NCBI GenBank assembly: GCA_047602055.1
Contig: JASGIG010000001.1
Coordinates: 1 to 64,000 of the forward strand
Length of the DNA: 64,000 bases
DNA from: JAODBQ01 sp047602055
Lineage (GTDB): Bacteria; Actinomycetota; Acidimicrobiia; Acidimicrobiales; Ilumatobacteraceae
Direction of reading: 5' to 3'
Within the stretch, counting starts at the first letter, position 1. The number at the start of each line of letters is the position of its first letter. The notes under the pieces were generated by a model, which was not told the DNA's origin, made no database searches, and was given only the letters and a program-made list of their open reading frames with translations. The translations under genes were made by a program, and so were the position numbers. Of this stretch, positions 41,830-51,473 are shown one piece after another.

Positions 41830-42438
41830 ATGACCTTGCGCCTGCTGCTCGCCGACGATCAGTCGCTCGTGCGCGGCGCGCTCGCCGCGCTGCTCGAGAT
41901 GGAGGACGACTTCGAGGTCGTCGCCCAGGTCGGCCGCGGCGACGAGGTGCTCGCCGCTGCCCGGGGGAGCCGCCCCGACGTGGCGCTGCTCGACATCGAG
42001 ATGCCCGGCCTCGACGGGCTCGCCGCCGCGGCGGTGCTGCAGACCGAGATGCCCGAGTGCCGGGTGCTGATCCTGACGACGTTCGGACGGCCCGGCTACC
42101 TGCGCCGGGCGATGGAGGCCGGCGTGCTCGGCTTCGTCGTCAAGGACGCCCCGGCCGATGCGCTGGCCGACGCCGTGCGGCGGGTCGCCGCCGGCGAGCG
42201 CGTCGTCGATCCCGACCTCGCCGCGGCGACGCTGGCCGGCGGGCAGTCACCGCTGACGGCCCGCGAGCGCGACGTGCTGATCGCCGCCCGCGGCGGCACG
42301 ACTGTCGCCGACATCGCCGCCCGACTGTTCCTGTCGGAAGGCACCGTCCGCAACCACCTGTCCGCGGCGATCTCCAAGACCGGCGTCCGCAACCGAGTCG
42401 AAGCCCTCCGCGTCGCCGAAGAGCGCGGCTGGCTCTAG
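41830..42438 (+). CDS. DesR/NarL-type response regulator
   Basis: A 202-residue regulator: receiver LLLADDQSLVRGALAALLEM, phospho-acceptor in VALLDIEMPGLDG, Lys in FVVKDAP, and LuxR helix-turn-helix LTARERDVLIAARGGTTVAD then LFLSEGTVRNHLSAAISKTG. It is the last gene of the exporter/two-component operon and probably controls it. Strong hairpins follow the stop. Confidence 0.93.
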   Translation: MTLRLLLADDQSLVRGALAALLEMEDDFEVVAQVGRGDEVLAAARGSRPDVALLDIEMPGLDGLAAAAVLQTEMPECRVLILTTFGRPGYLRRAMEAGVLGFVVKDAPADALADAVRRVAAGERVVDPDLAAATLAGGQSPLTARERDVLIAARGGTTVADIAARLFLSEGTVRNHLSAAISKTGVRNRVEALRVAEERGWL

Positions 42439-42448
42439 AGGTCTCGAC

Positions 42449-42554
42449 GCGATTCGAGATGTGCAGCGCCGGTGCGCACATCTCGAATCGCGTCCAGCCG
42501 TGAACCCATCGCGATTCGAGATGTGCGGCGCCGTTGCGCACATCTCGAATCGGC
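42449..42554. terminator. Two tandem long-stem hairpins after the response regulator
   Basis: GCGATTCGAGATGTGC pairs with GCACATCTCGAATCGC (42449-42492, 16 bp), and a second copy with compensating G/C at the inner end spans 42511-42554. Both lie between the operon end and the next promoter and may block read-through; no T tract. Confidence 0.6.
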
Positions 42555-42608
42555 GGGGCAGCGAGCGGCCGCGGGTTCGGGTCGAGCCGCGGCGGGTACC
42601 GTGCGCGG

Positions 42609-43433
42609 ATGCGCCGTTGGGTCCGATTCGTCGCTCCGGCGGCCGTGGTGGCGGGCACGGTCGGCACGCTGGTCGCCGGTCCACCCGTCCTCGCCGCCGT
42701 CGCCCGGATCGACCGGGGCGCCACCGCCAGCGCGGTCGCCGCTCCCGGCACCTCCGTGCAAGCGTCGCCCCGACCGTCCGAGCCCGGCTGCAGCCCACCC
42801 GACTCGGTCCCGGCGACGGCGCAACAGGTCGTGCGCGTCGTCGCCCACGGCACCACCGCCACCGTCGACCTCCTGCAACGCGTCGACGGCGCGTGGACCT
42901 GCACCCGCCGCGACATGACCGGTCGCGTCGGCCGCAGCGGCGTGCGCCCGCTCGCCCAGCGGGTCAGCGGCGACGGCACGACGCCGGCCGGCACGTTCCC
43001 GCTCGGGACGATGACCGCTCCGGATGGGCAGACGTTCCAGTTCTTCGGCAACGGCGCCAACCCCGGCGTGCAGGGCGGGTGGCGACAGGTGAAGGCCGGC
43101 GACTGCTGGGACGCCACCGGCGGTGACACGTCCTACAACACGCTCACCTCCCGGCCGGCGTCGGCGTGCACCGGCGACGACGAGTACCTGACGTCGTTCA
43201 CCGAGGCGTACTCACGCGCCGCGCTGATCGGGGCGAACATGGGCGACGACCGCTCCGGCGACCAGCCGGGCGAGGTACCGCGGGCCGCGGCGATCTTCCT
43301 GCACCGCTTCAGCTACGACGCCGCCGGCAACAGCAAGCCGACGTCGGGCTGCGTGTCCCTCGCCGGCGACGACCTCGACGCCGTCCTGCGCGCCCTGATC
43401 CCAGGTCAGGCGTGGTTCGTCATCACGAGCTGA
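42609..43433 (+). CDS. Exported L,D-transpeptidase-like (YkuD/YafK-type) protein
   Basis: A 274-residue protein with a signal segment (WVRFVAPAAVVAGTVGTLVA) and a catalytic domain in which GDGTTPAGTFPLG is the entry strand, IFLHRFSYD holds the His and KPTSGCVSLAGDDLDAVL the nucleophilic Cys. Acts in the envelope, probably on peptidoglycan. ATG 42609 begins the signal; the frame upstream runs through hairpin sequence and is not protein. Confidence 0.87.
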   Translation: MRRWVRFVAPAAVVAGTVGTLVAGPPVLAAVARIDRGATASAVAAPGTSVQASPRPSEPGCSPPDSVPATAQQVVRVVAHGTTATVDLLQRVDGAWTCTRRDMTGRVGRSGVRPLAQRVSGDGTTPAGTFPLGTMTAPDGQTFQFFGNGANPGVQGGWRQVKAGDCWDATGGDTSYNTLTSRPASACTGDDEYLTSFTEAYSRAALIGANMGDDRSGDQPGEVPRAAAIFLHRFSYDAAGNSKPTSGCVSLAGDDLDAVLRALIPGQAWFVITS

Positions 43434-43475
43434 CGAAGGGCGCCGCTGCTGGACCGGCTGCGTAGAGTCGGGCCC

Positions 43476-44699
43476 ATGACCGTCATTGAGGAACCACCGA
43501 CGACGGACGCTCCGGCCAAGGCCGAGCGCTGGACCGCGCAGTGGAAGGAGCTCTACGCCGAGGTCATCACCACCGGTCTGTGCACCGGCTGCGCGGGCTG
43601 CGTGGTCACCTGCCCGCACGACGTCATCGGCTACGACGACGCCGACGGCAAGTACAAGCCGTTCCACCTCGAAGAGGAGCTCGGCGTCGCCAACTGCGTC
43701 CACGGGTTCGGCGAGGGCGGCGGCTGCACCACCTGCACCCGCGCCTGCCCGCGCTTTCGGGCATGGGAGCCGAGCGCCGACATGCACCTGTTCGGCCGGG
43801 TGCGCGAGCCCGACGAGATGGCCGGCATCTGGCGGCAGATCCTGCTCACCCGCGTGGCCGACGAGACCGAGCACACCAAGGGTCAGGACGGCGGGTTCGT
43901 CACCGCGATGCTCACCTGGCTGAAGGCCCACGACTACATCGAGGCGGCGATGGTCTCCGGCGTCGAGGACGACGACCACTGGAAGGCCAAGCCGTTCCTG
44001 GCCCACGACAAGGACGAGTTCCTGGCCACCGCCGGCAGCCGCTACACGTACTGCGCCAACCCGCTGGCGCTGCGCCAGGCCAAGGCCGAGGGCCTGTCCA
44101 AGCTGGCGCTGGTCGGGATGGGCTGCCAGACCAGCTCGCCGCCGACGATGTGGGACCGCAAGGCCGGCAAGGTCTCCAAGCCGTTCCTGTTCAACATCGG
44201 GCTGCTGTGCAGCAAGACGTTCGACGACGCGATCTTCCCCGAGCTGTTCGAGGCCAAGTACGGCCTGAAGAAGCAGGACATGGTGAAGATGAACATCAAG
44301 GGCGTCTTCCAGATCTGGATGAAGGACGGCTCGTACCACGAGGTCGACCTCAAGGAGTGCCACCAGTGGACCCGTGAGGGCTGCAAGCACTGCCCCGACT
44401 TCGCCGCCGAGCACGCCGACATCTCCACCGGCGGCATCGGCAAGGACAACGACTGGACGCTGACGATCGTGCGCACCGAGCTGGGTGAGGAGGTCATCAC
44501 CCGGATGATCGCCGACGGCACGATCATCGCCCGCCCCGCCCAGGAGGACGAGGTGGCGATGAAGCTGCTGCGCACGCTGAGCATCGTCAGCCGCCGGCGG
44601 TGGCTGGCCGGCGCAGACCCGGCACCGACGGTCGGCGTGCCGCCGCCGAAGAAGAAGGCGGCGGCACCGAAGGTTGAGGCCGAACCGAAGGCCACGTGA
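43476..44699 (+). CDS. Coenzyme F420 hydrogenase/dehydrogenase beta-subunit-like protein (FrhB family)
   Basis: A 407-residue iron-sulfur flavoprotein. Two ferredoxin-like clusters are visible in CTGCAGCVVTCP and CTTCTRACPR; the FrhB C-terminal half follows with GQDGGFVTAML, ALVGMGCQTSSPP and KHCPDFAAEHADIS. Family knowledge: these proteins pass electrons between F420 or ferredoxin and a partner. No alpha or gamma hydrogenase subunit is nearby, so it is not part of a classical hydrogenase; with the two luciferase-like genes in the window it points to F420 use. Ends in a Lys/Ala/Pro-rich tail, 16 bases from the convergent uvrD gene. Confidence 0.88.
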   Translation: MTVIEEPPTTDAPAKAERWTAQWKELYAEVITTGLCTGCAGCVVTCPHDVIGYDDADGKYKPFHLEEELGVANCVHGFGEGGGCTTCTRACPRFRAWEPSADMHLFGRVREPDEMAGIWRQILLTRVADETEHTKGQDGGFVTAMLTWLKAHDYIEAAMVSGVEDDDHWKAKPFLAHDKDEFLATAGSRYTYCANPLALRQAKAEGLSKLALVGMGCQTSSPPTMWDRKAGKVSKPFLFNIGLLCSKTFDDAIFPELFEAKYGLKKQDMVKMNIKGVFQIWMKDGSYHEVDLKECHQWTREGCKHCPDFAAEHADISTGGIGKDNDWTLTIVRTELGEEVITRMIADGTIIARPAQEDEVAMKLLRTLSIVSRRRWLAGADPAPTVGVPPPKKKAAAPKVEAEPKAT

Positions 44700-44715
44700 T
44701 GGCCCGCCGGGCCGA

Positions 44716-47700
44716 CTACAGCTTCTTGAGCGGCGCCCAGGCCAGCGAGAGGTGCTTGGTGCCGGCGTCGCGGAAGCGGATCGTCGCCTCGGCCTTGTCG
44801 CCGTGACCGCGGATCTCGAGGATGACGCCCTCGCCGAACGCCGGGTGCTCGACGTCGTCGCCGGTGCGCAGGCCGATGTCCTGAGCGTTGGACCGCGACG
44901 GGGCGACGGGCCGGCGACCGGCGTTGATCGCCGCGTCGACGACGCGCTCGCGGTGGCGCACCGCCTCGTCCTCGTCGGGATCGAACGTCGCCCGCGCCGT
45001 GCGGCGGTACGGCGGCGGGTCGCCGCCGTACGACGCCCGCTGCCGGTAGCTCTGCCGGCCGTAGGAGCCGTGGCCGCCGACGTTGCCCTGCTCGTCGACC
45101 AGCTCGGCGGGGATCTCGTCGAGGAACCGTGACGGGGCGTTGTAGTTCGTCGTCCCGAACAGCTGACGACTCCACGCATGCGAGAGGTGCAGCAGCTCCT
45201 GGGCGCGGGTGATGCCGACGTAGGCGAGGCGCCGCTCCTCCTCCATCTCCGTCGGCTCGTTGAGGGCGCGGACGTGCGGGAACACGCCGTCCTCCATGCC
45301 GATGACGAACACGACCGGGAACTCCAGGCCCTTCGCCGAGTGCAGGGTCATCAGCACGACCTTGTCGTCCTCGTCGAGCTCGTCGGTGTCGGCGACGAGA
45401 GCGACCTGTTCGAGGAACTCGCCGAGGCGGGTGAACTCGCGCGCCGAGCCGACCAGCTCGCCGAGGTTCTCGACCCGCCCCGCGGCCTCGACGGTGCTCT
45501 CCGCCTCCAGCTCGGCGAGGTAGCCGCTGCCGTCGAGCGCGGCCTGCAGCACGTCGGCCGGTCCGGTGTCGTCGTCGGGGTCCTCCGCCGCGGCGACGAG
45601 GAGGGCGAGGTCGTCGAGCAGGGCGACGAACGATGCGACGCCACGAGCCGCCGGCCCGGTGAGCCCGGCCTCCGGCCAGCGCCGCAGCGCCTCGGCGAAC
45701 GGGATGCCGACGGTGGCGGCGAGTGCGTCGAGCTTGGCGATGCTGCCGTCGCCGACGCCGCGCTTGGGCACGTTGATCACCCGCTTGACGGACACCTCGT
45801 CGGCCGGGTTGACCACGGCGCGGCAGGTAGGCCATCGCGTCCTTGATCTCTCGACGGTCGTAGAAGCGCGTGCCGCCGACGACCTTGTAGGGAATGCCGA
45901 AGCGCATCAACGATTCCTCGAGCACCCGGCTCTGCGCGTTCGTCCGGTAGAAGGCGGCCATCTCCTTCCACATCAGGTGGCGCTCGGCGTGGACCTGCTG
46001 CAGCCGGCGGGCGACGAACGTGGCCTCGTCGCCCTCGTCCTCGGCGTGGTAGCGGACGATCCGCTCCCCCTGCCCGAGCTCGCTCCACAGGTGCTTCTCC
46101 TTGCGCCCCGGGTTGTTGGCGATCACCGAGTTCGCGGCGTCGAGGATCACCTGCGTGCTGCGGTAGTTCTGGTCGAGCACGATCGTGGTGACGTCGTCGA
46201 ACACCTCCTCGAACTGCGTGATGTTCCGCACGTCCGCCCCGCGCCATCCGTACACGCTGTTGTGCACGAGCACGCCGCCGGCGAGGTAGTGGTGCGTCGG
46301 CTCGACCTCCAGGTCGTACACCGGCCCCTCGTACCACTCCCGCTCGACCGACTCGACCGTCGCCTCGACCAACCCGTCGTCGCCGGCGACGAGCACCGTC
46401 ATCCCCGGATGGAGGTGGCTCAGTGGCGTCAGGTCATAGGTGCGCCCCGCGATCGCCGACCGCTTGCGCAACGCCAGCCCACCGACCTGTGCGACGTGTT
46501 GCGCGTGCGCGAGCGCGAGCGTGTACGACTTGAAGCTGGTCTCGACTCGCCTGCCGACCTTCGCCGGGCGCATGCGCACGCCGGCTGCTTCGAGGCGCCG
46601 CCACACAGCCTCCTGGTTCGAGCAGAACGAGACGCGGTGATATCCGACCTCGGACCGGGCGTCGGAGAACATCGTCAGGTTCAGCGTCTGGCGGAGGCGG
46701 CCGCTCGGCGGGCGATGGTGAGGGAAGTCGGGGTGTAGGTCGAGGTCGTCCATCAACACCTTGGCGCGGGTGACGGTGTCGACGCTGGCGTACAGCCGTG
46801 CGAGCAGCTCATCGTCCATCGCCAGCGACCGGCCGACGCCATGGAAGCACGCCGTCGGCAGGCCGTACTCGGCGGCGAGACGGGCTTCCCAGAACGCTGC
46901 GTCGCCGCGCGAGTCGCACACCCGCAGCACCCACATCGCGTCGGCGTGCTCCTGGATCGCCCGCACGCGCAGGCCGACCTCGGTCTCGCCGCGCGAGTTG
47001 GCGCGGACGCTCTTGGTCCGGCCGATGCGATAGCCACGGTCGGCACGGTGCATCAGGTAGACGAGGTGCCGGTCGGCAGGCATGTCGAGTGCCGCGGGCA
47101 GAACGTGGTGCGGGGTGCCCTCCACGCAGCGGCCGCCGGCGGTGACTCGCACCATCTGGCCGCGGAACGTGCCCTTCTTGACGTGGCGGACCTCGCCGGC
47201 GTGCAAGGAGCGCTTGCCGCCGGTGCCGAGCACGACGTCGCCGACCGCGAGCTGCTCGATGGGGACGTCGCCCGCCGGCGTGCGCACCGGCGTCCCCGGC
47301 GGTAGGCACTGGTCGCCGTCGCCGACGATGGTGATCTGGCGGTGGTCGGCGGCGAGGAGGAGGGCGATCTCGTTCTGCGCCATGTTCGTGTCCTGGTACT
47401 CGTCGATCAGGATGTGCTGGAACCGGCGCTGGTACCTCTCGAGGATCTCGGGGTGCTGGCGGAACAGCTCGACGACCTTCATCAGCAGGTCGTCGAAGTC
47501 CATCGCCCCGGCCTGCTGCAGGCGGGACTGGTACTCGACGTAGATCTCGGCGTGCTTGCGCTCGAACGGGTTCGAGGCCTTGGCCAACGCCTCGGACGGC
47601 CCGACCAGCTCGTTCTTCCACAGGCTGATGCGATCGTGGGCGCCGCGTGGCGGAAAGCGCTTCGCGTCGAGGCGCAGATCTCGGACGACGTAGCCGGTGA

Positions 47701-48061
47701 GGCGCTGGGCGTCGGCCGAGTCGTAGATGCTGAAGTTGCGCGGGTAGCCGAGCGCCTCCGCCTCGGCGCGCAGGATGCGCACGCACGCCGAGTGGAACGT
47801 GCTCACCCACATCGCCTTGACGACCGGGCCGACGAGCGCCTCGACCCGGCTGCGCATCTCCTGCGCGGCCTTGTTGGTGAACGTGATCGCCAGGATCTGT
47901 GACGCCGGCACCCCCTCCTGGACGAGGTGGGCGATGCGGTGGGTGAGCACCCGCGTCTTGCCCGAACCGGCGCCGGCGACGACGAGCAGGGGGCCACCGC
48001 GGTGCACGACGGCGTCGAGCTGATCGGGGTTGAGCGTGTCCAGTTCGAGGGCGTCCGGCAT
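44716..48061 (-). CDS. pcrA: UvrD/PcrA superfamily-1 DNA helicase, intein-containing, one frameshift
   Basis: ATP-dependent 3'-5' helicase of repair and replication. LNPDQLDAV (Q motif), GAGSGKT (residues 30-36), FTNKAAQEMRSR (Ia), IDEYQDTN (II), YRSTQVIL (IV), VVLMTLHSAKGLEFPVVFVIG (V, shown in parts) and LAYVGITRAQ (VI) are present. After Gln251 of VGDGDQ the reading continues into a 350-residue intein and resumes with SVYGWRGAD. Near 45825 an extra C in CTGCCGCGCC breaks the frame between DAMAYL and VVNPADEVSVKRV; removing it gives a 764-residue mature helicase, the normal PcrA size. ATG at 48061. Confidence 0.92.
46259..47308 (-). other. Intein in the helicase, with a non-LAGLIDADG nuclease-like insert
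   Basis: Exactly 350 codons inserted between Gln and Ser of helicase motif III. Splicing blocks: Cys1 in CLPPGTPVRTPAGDVPIEQL, the B block EGTPHHVLP (~63-71), and the end VYDLEVEPTHHYLAGGVLVHN with penultimate His, terminal Asn and +1 Ser, all needed for self-splicing. Between them, residues ~81-155 read HLVYLMHRADRGYRIGRT, GLRVRAIQEHADAMWVL and AAFWEARLAAEYGLPT, which resembles GIY-YIG/MUG113-like nucleases (G-R-I-G-R-T, Arg, Glu) rather than LAGLIDADG. The frame is intact throughout, so splicing should be possible. Confidence 0.85.
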
Positions 48062-48173
48062 GATCCGTCCAGTGTACGAACGGGGTGCGACACGCCGGGG
48101 GTGGCCGGTCAGCGTGTTGAACCTCGCCGGCTCGCTCCGTACCGTGGGACGCTCCCGACCCGAAGGAGCCACC

Positions 48174-48836
48174 GTGTCGACCGTCCGCCGAGCCGTCCCC
48201 GCCGTCGTGGCGGCCGCCGCGCTCGCCCTCGGCGCGTGCAGCAGCAACTCGGACAGCGCGGCGTCGTCCGCGCCGGCGACGACCACGACGGTGTCGACGG
48301 TGCCGACGGTGTCGACGGCCACGCTCGCACCGGGGACGACGGCGATCGGCGCCCCCGTGCCGATCGGCGGGGCGACCACGGTCGCCGGCGATCCCTCGAC
48401 GACGGGTCCGGCGGCCGACGACACGTCACCGACCGGCACGGATGGGGACGACGCCACGACACCAGCGGGGAGCGGTGACGAGACCACGACCGCGGCGACG
48501 AACGGCGGCTCGGCGTCGACATCGACGACGTCCACGACGCCACCGGGATCGAACGCCAGCTCGGCCTTCTGCCAGTTCGAGGCGAAGGTCCAGCAGGCCA
48601 GCGACGACGCCGAGGACGACGCTGCGTTCCTCACCTCGCTGGCGCAGCTCTACCCGGACATGGCGCAGTGGGTGGCGGGCGCCCCGAACGACACGCTGCG
48701 CCAGGGGGCGACCGTCCTGCGCGACGCCACGAAGGCGTCGATCGACGCCGGCAACCTCGACCCGCTCGACACCGACGACGCGACCGAGGCGCTGCTCGAC
48801 ATCGAGTTGTTCTGCCGGTCGTCCGACGCACCCTGA
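48174..48836 (+). CDS. Exported lipoprotein with Thr/Ser-rich tether
   Basis: A 220-residue protein: signal and lipobox VVAAAALALGACSSN (Cys near residue 20), then ~110 residues of Thr/Ser/Gly/Pro-rich tether, then a ~90-residue helical domain from SSAFCQFEAKVQQASDDAED to ALLDIELFCRSSDAP with a Cys near each end that could form a disulfide. The domain is not one I can name. GTG 48174 has AAGGAG six bases upstream. Divergent from the helicase gene. Confidence 0.78.
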   Translation: MSTVRRAVPAVVAAAALALGACSSNSDSAASSAPATTTTVSTVPTVSTATLAPGTTAIGAPVPIGGATTVAGDPSTTGPAADDTSPTGTDGDDATTPAGSGDETTTAATNGGSASTSTTSTTPPGSNASSAFCQFEAKVQQASDDAEDDAAFLTSLAQLYPDMAQWVAGAPNDTLRQGATVLRDATKASIDAGNLDPLDTDDATEALLDIELFCRSSDAP

Positions 48837-48892
48837 GTGCCCGCCCCGGTCGACGAGGAACACGAACACGGCCGACGACGTTGGAGCACGGA

Positions 48893-49906
48893 ATGAACGA
48901 CGTCCCCCTGTCGGTCCTCGACCTCGCCCCCGTCGGGCGTGGCGCCACGCCCGCCGATGCGCTGGCCGCGTCGCTGCGCCTCGCCCAGGCCGCCGAGCGG
49001 CTCGGCTACCACCGGCTCTGGGTGGCCGAGCACCACAACATGCCGGGCATCGCCAGCTCCTCGCCGCCGGTGTTGATCGCCCACCTCGCCGTGGGCACGA
49101 GCACGATCCGTCTCGGCTCCGGCGGGGTCATGCTGCCGAACCACTCGTCGCTGGTGGTCGCCGAGCAGTTCGGGATGCTGGAGGCGCTGCACCCGGGGCG
49201 CATCGATCTCGGTCTCGGCCGCGCGCCCGGGACCGACGGGATCACCGCGGTCGCGCTGCGACGGACGCGTGACATCAGCGGCGACGACTTCCCCCGCCAG
49301 GTGGCCGAGCTGTTCGCCTGGTTCCACGACGACTGGCCGGCGGAGCACCCGTTCGCCAAGATCCACGCGGTGCCGGCGCGTGGCTACCAGCCGGCGATCT
49401 GGCTGCTCGGCAGCAGCGACTTCGGGGCGGTGATGGCCGGCCAGCTCGGCCTGCCGTACTCGTTCGCCCACCACTTCGCCGGTGACAACACGACGGCCGC
49501 GGTGGCCGCCTACCGCCAGCACTTCCGGCCGTCGGCGACGCTGGAGCGCCCGTACCTGATGCTCGGCGTCAACGTGCTGTGCGCACCGACCGACGAGGAG
49601 GCCGAGTTCCTCGCCGGCTCCGGCCGGCTGGCGATCCTGCGCCTGCGCCAGGGCCGCCCCGACGTCTACCCGACGCCTGAGGAGGCCGCCGAGTACGGGT
49701 TCACGCCGATGGAGAAGGAGGTCGTCCGCGGCTGGACGTCGAACCACGTCGTCGGCTCCCCGGCGACGGTCCGCGCCGGCCTGGAGGACCTCGTCGCCCG
49801 CACCGGCGCCGACGAGCTGATGCTGACGACGATGGCCCACGACCCTGACCTGCGCCTGCGCAGCTTCGAGCTGGTCGCCGCCGAGATGGCACTCACGCCG
49901 CGCTGA
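48893..49906 (+). CDS. Luciferase-like (LLM class) flavin-dependent oxidoreductase
   Basis: A 337-residue TIM-barrel protein of the MsnO8/bacterial-luciferase-like subgroup: LSVLDLAPVGRGATPADALA, YHRLWVAEHHNMPGIASSSP, IRLGSGGVMLPNHSSLVVAE then QFGMLEALHPGRIDLGLGRA, and LLGSSDFGAVMAGQLGLP. The AEHHNMPGIASSSP block marks FMN-dependent members, in contrast to the F420-type gene at 24 kb. Substrate unknown. ATG 48893. Confidence 0.9.
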   Translation: MNDVPLSVLDLAPVGRGATPADALAASLRLAQAAERLGYHRLWVAEHHNMPGIASSSPPVLIAHLAVGTSTIRLGSGGVMLPNHSSLVVAEQFGMLEALHPGRIDLGLGRAPGTDGITAVALRRTRDISGDDFPRQVAELFAWFHDDWPAEHPFAKIHAVPARGYQPAIWLLGSSDFGAVMAGQLGLPYSFAHHFAGDNTTAAVAAYRQHFRPSATLERPYLMLGVNVLCAPTDEEAEFLAGSGRLAILRLRQGRPDVYPTPEEAAEYGFTPMEKEVVRGWTSNHVVGSPATVRAGLEDLVARTGADELMLTTMAHDPDLRLRSFELVAAEMALTPR

Positions 49907-49919
49907 GCACTACTCGGGC

Positions 49920-50131
49920 TCCACGGCCGGGGTAGATCCGAAGGCCGGGCTTCCTTCGCGGCCAGCGTCTGACGTTGCGCGGGTCGATCAAGCGACAGGA
50001 CCGTCGCGGCGCGCTCGGCTCGCGGTTGCCGTCTTGCCGACCCCCTTGGCGCCCTCGAGCGCGATCGCGACCAGGTGTGGAAACAGCTCGTCGAGAACGT
50101 CGTCAACGATCCGACGCCCATAGCCCGTCAC
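49920..50131 (-). pseudogene. N-terminal remnant of an AAA (DUF4143-type) ATPase
   Basis: From a GTG at 50131 the minus strand reads TGYGRRIVDDVLDELFPHLV then AIALEGAKGVGKTATASRARR, the N-terminus and Walker A (GAKGVGKT) of the AAA_14/DUF4143 ATPases. It then hits a stop; the next conserved block TVLSLDRPAQRQTLAAKEA is in another frame, and everything after about residue 75 is gone (full proteins have ~400). A frameshifted and 3'-deleted relic. Confidence 0.7.
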
Positions 50132-50211
50132 CGCAACCTAGCATTTGGCGGCCTCGCTACCAGGCAACTCGCCGCCTCGGGATCAGGCGACTCGCCATCA
50201 ACCGCCGAGCG

Positions 50212-51471
50212 TCAGCCGATCTGCAGCGGGAGGTAGCGGGGACCGCGGATCTGGCCGTGGCTCCAGCGGACGGCGTCGGGGTCGGGGAGCTCGAAGCGGT
50301 TGAAGCGCTTGACGAACTCCTGGACGGCGACGGTCACCTCGAGCCGGGCGAGGTTCGAGCCGAGGCAGCGGTGGATGCCGAGACCGAACGCGGCGTGGCG
50401 GTTCTCGGCGCGGTCGAGCACGACCTCGTCGGCGCGGTCGAACGCGGCAGGGTCGAGGTTCGCCGCCGGGAACGGCAGCAGCACCCAGTCGCCCTCCTTC
50501 ATCGGGCAGCCGTGCAGCTCGTGGTCCTTGGCGACGAGGCGGGCCATGGTCACCGGCGCGTAGACCCGCAGCAGCTCCTCGATCGCCGTCGGCCACAGCG
50601 AGTCGTCCGCCACCAGCCGGGCGAGGTCGTCGGGATGCGACGCCAGGTGCCACAGCGCCGAGCCGATCGCACTCCACGTCGTGTCGATGCCGGCCAGCAG
50701 CAGGAGCAGGATCGAACCGCGCACGTGCTCGGGGCTGAGCGGCTGGTCGAAGATCGTCGCGTTCAACAGGTACGAGGTGAGGTCGTCGCGAGGATGCTCG
50801 ACGTGGTCGCTGATCTGGGCGTCGAGGTACGCCTCGAGCTGATCGAACGCGGCCTGGCGCTGCTCCTGCGGCGCGTCGATGTCCTCCAGCGACTCGTGGA
50901 CGAAGCGACGGAACAGGTCGGCGTCCTCCAGCGGGAAGCCGAGCATCCGCGAGATGACGTTGACCGGGATGTGCTGCGTGTACATCTCCGAGACGTCGAC
51001 CACGCCGTCGCCGCCAGCGACCGCTGTGTCGATCTCGTCGAGCAGCTCGTTGCACAGCCGGCGGACCTCGGCCTCCCACGGCTCGATCTTCTTCGGGGCA
51101 AACGGCGGCAGCAGCAGGCGCCGGGCGTGGTGGTGGAACGGCGGGTCGCTGCTGATCGGCGGGGCGCCGCCGATCGGCGCCTGGGCCAATTCCTCCGCAT
51201 AGGAGACGACGACGGCGCGCGAGGTGTAGTTCTCGGTGTCGTGGGCGATGTTCGACACGTCCTCGTGCAGCACGGGCAGCCAGGCGCCGTGGTAGCGGTC
51301 GGTGTGCGCCACCGGGCAGTGCTCGCGGAGGTCGGCCCAGATCTCGTGGGCGTGACGGTTGTACTCCGGGTCGGCGTGGTCGAAGTCGGTGGCCCAGTCG
51401 GTGACGGGACCGAAGTCCTCGGGGCCGGAAGCTGGAGCGCCGTACGCGGGCGTGGTGGTGGTCTCGGCCAT
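50212..51471 (-). CDS. Cytochrome P450
   Basis: A 419-residue haem-thiolate monooxygenase. The I-helix oxygen site is LLLAGIDTTWSAIG, the K-helix ExxR is EELLR and the haem loop is FGLGIHRCLGSNLAR with the axial Cys. B'/C region HHHARRLLLPPFAPKKI is normal. The substrate is not evident. ATG 51471 is favoured because GAGGAG stands five bases before it; this GAGGAG lies inside the end of the upstream ferredoxin gene, so the pair is translationally coupled and the ferredoxin is probably its electron donor. Confidence 0.94.
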   Translation of the reverse strand: MAETTTTPAYGAPASGPEDFGPVTDWATDFDHADPEYNRHAHEIWADLREHCPVAHTDRYHGAWLPVLHEDVSNIAHDTENYTSRAVVVSYAEELAQAPIGGAPPISSDPPFHHHARRLLLPPFAPKKIEPWEAEVRRLCNELLDEIDTAVAGGDGVVDVSEMYTQHIPVNVISRMLGFPLEDADLFRRFVHESLEDIDAPQEQRQAAFDQLEAYLDAQISDHVEHPRDDLTSYLLNATIFDQPLSPEHVRGSILLLLLAGIDTTWSAIGSALWHLASHPDDLARLVADDSLWPTAIEELLRVYAPVTMARLVAKDHELHGCPMKEGDWVLLPFPAANLDPAAFDRADEVVLDRAENRHAAFGLGIHRCLGSNLARLEVTVAVQEFVKRFNRFELPDPDAVRWSHGQIRGPRYLPLQIG

Positions 51472-51473
51472 CG

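Noticed and set aside
42449..42554. Palindromes as ends of an insertion element
   Set aside because: No transposase gene, no flanking target duplication, and the two units are tandem hairpins.
43476..44699. Hydrogenase operon
   Set aside because: Only an FrhB-like subunit is present; no NiFe large or small subunit or maturation genes are near.
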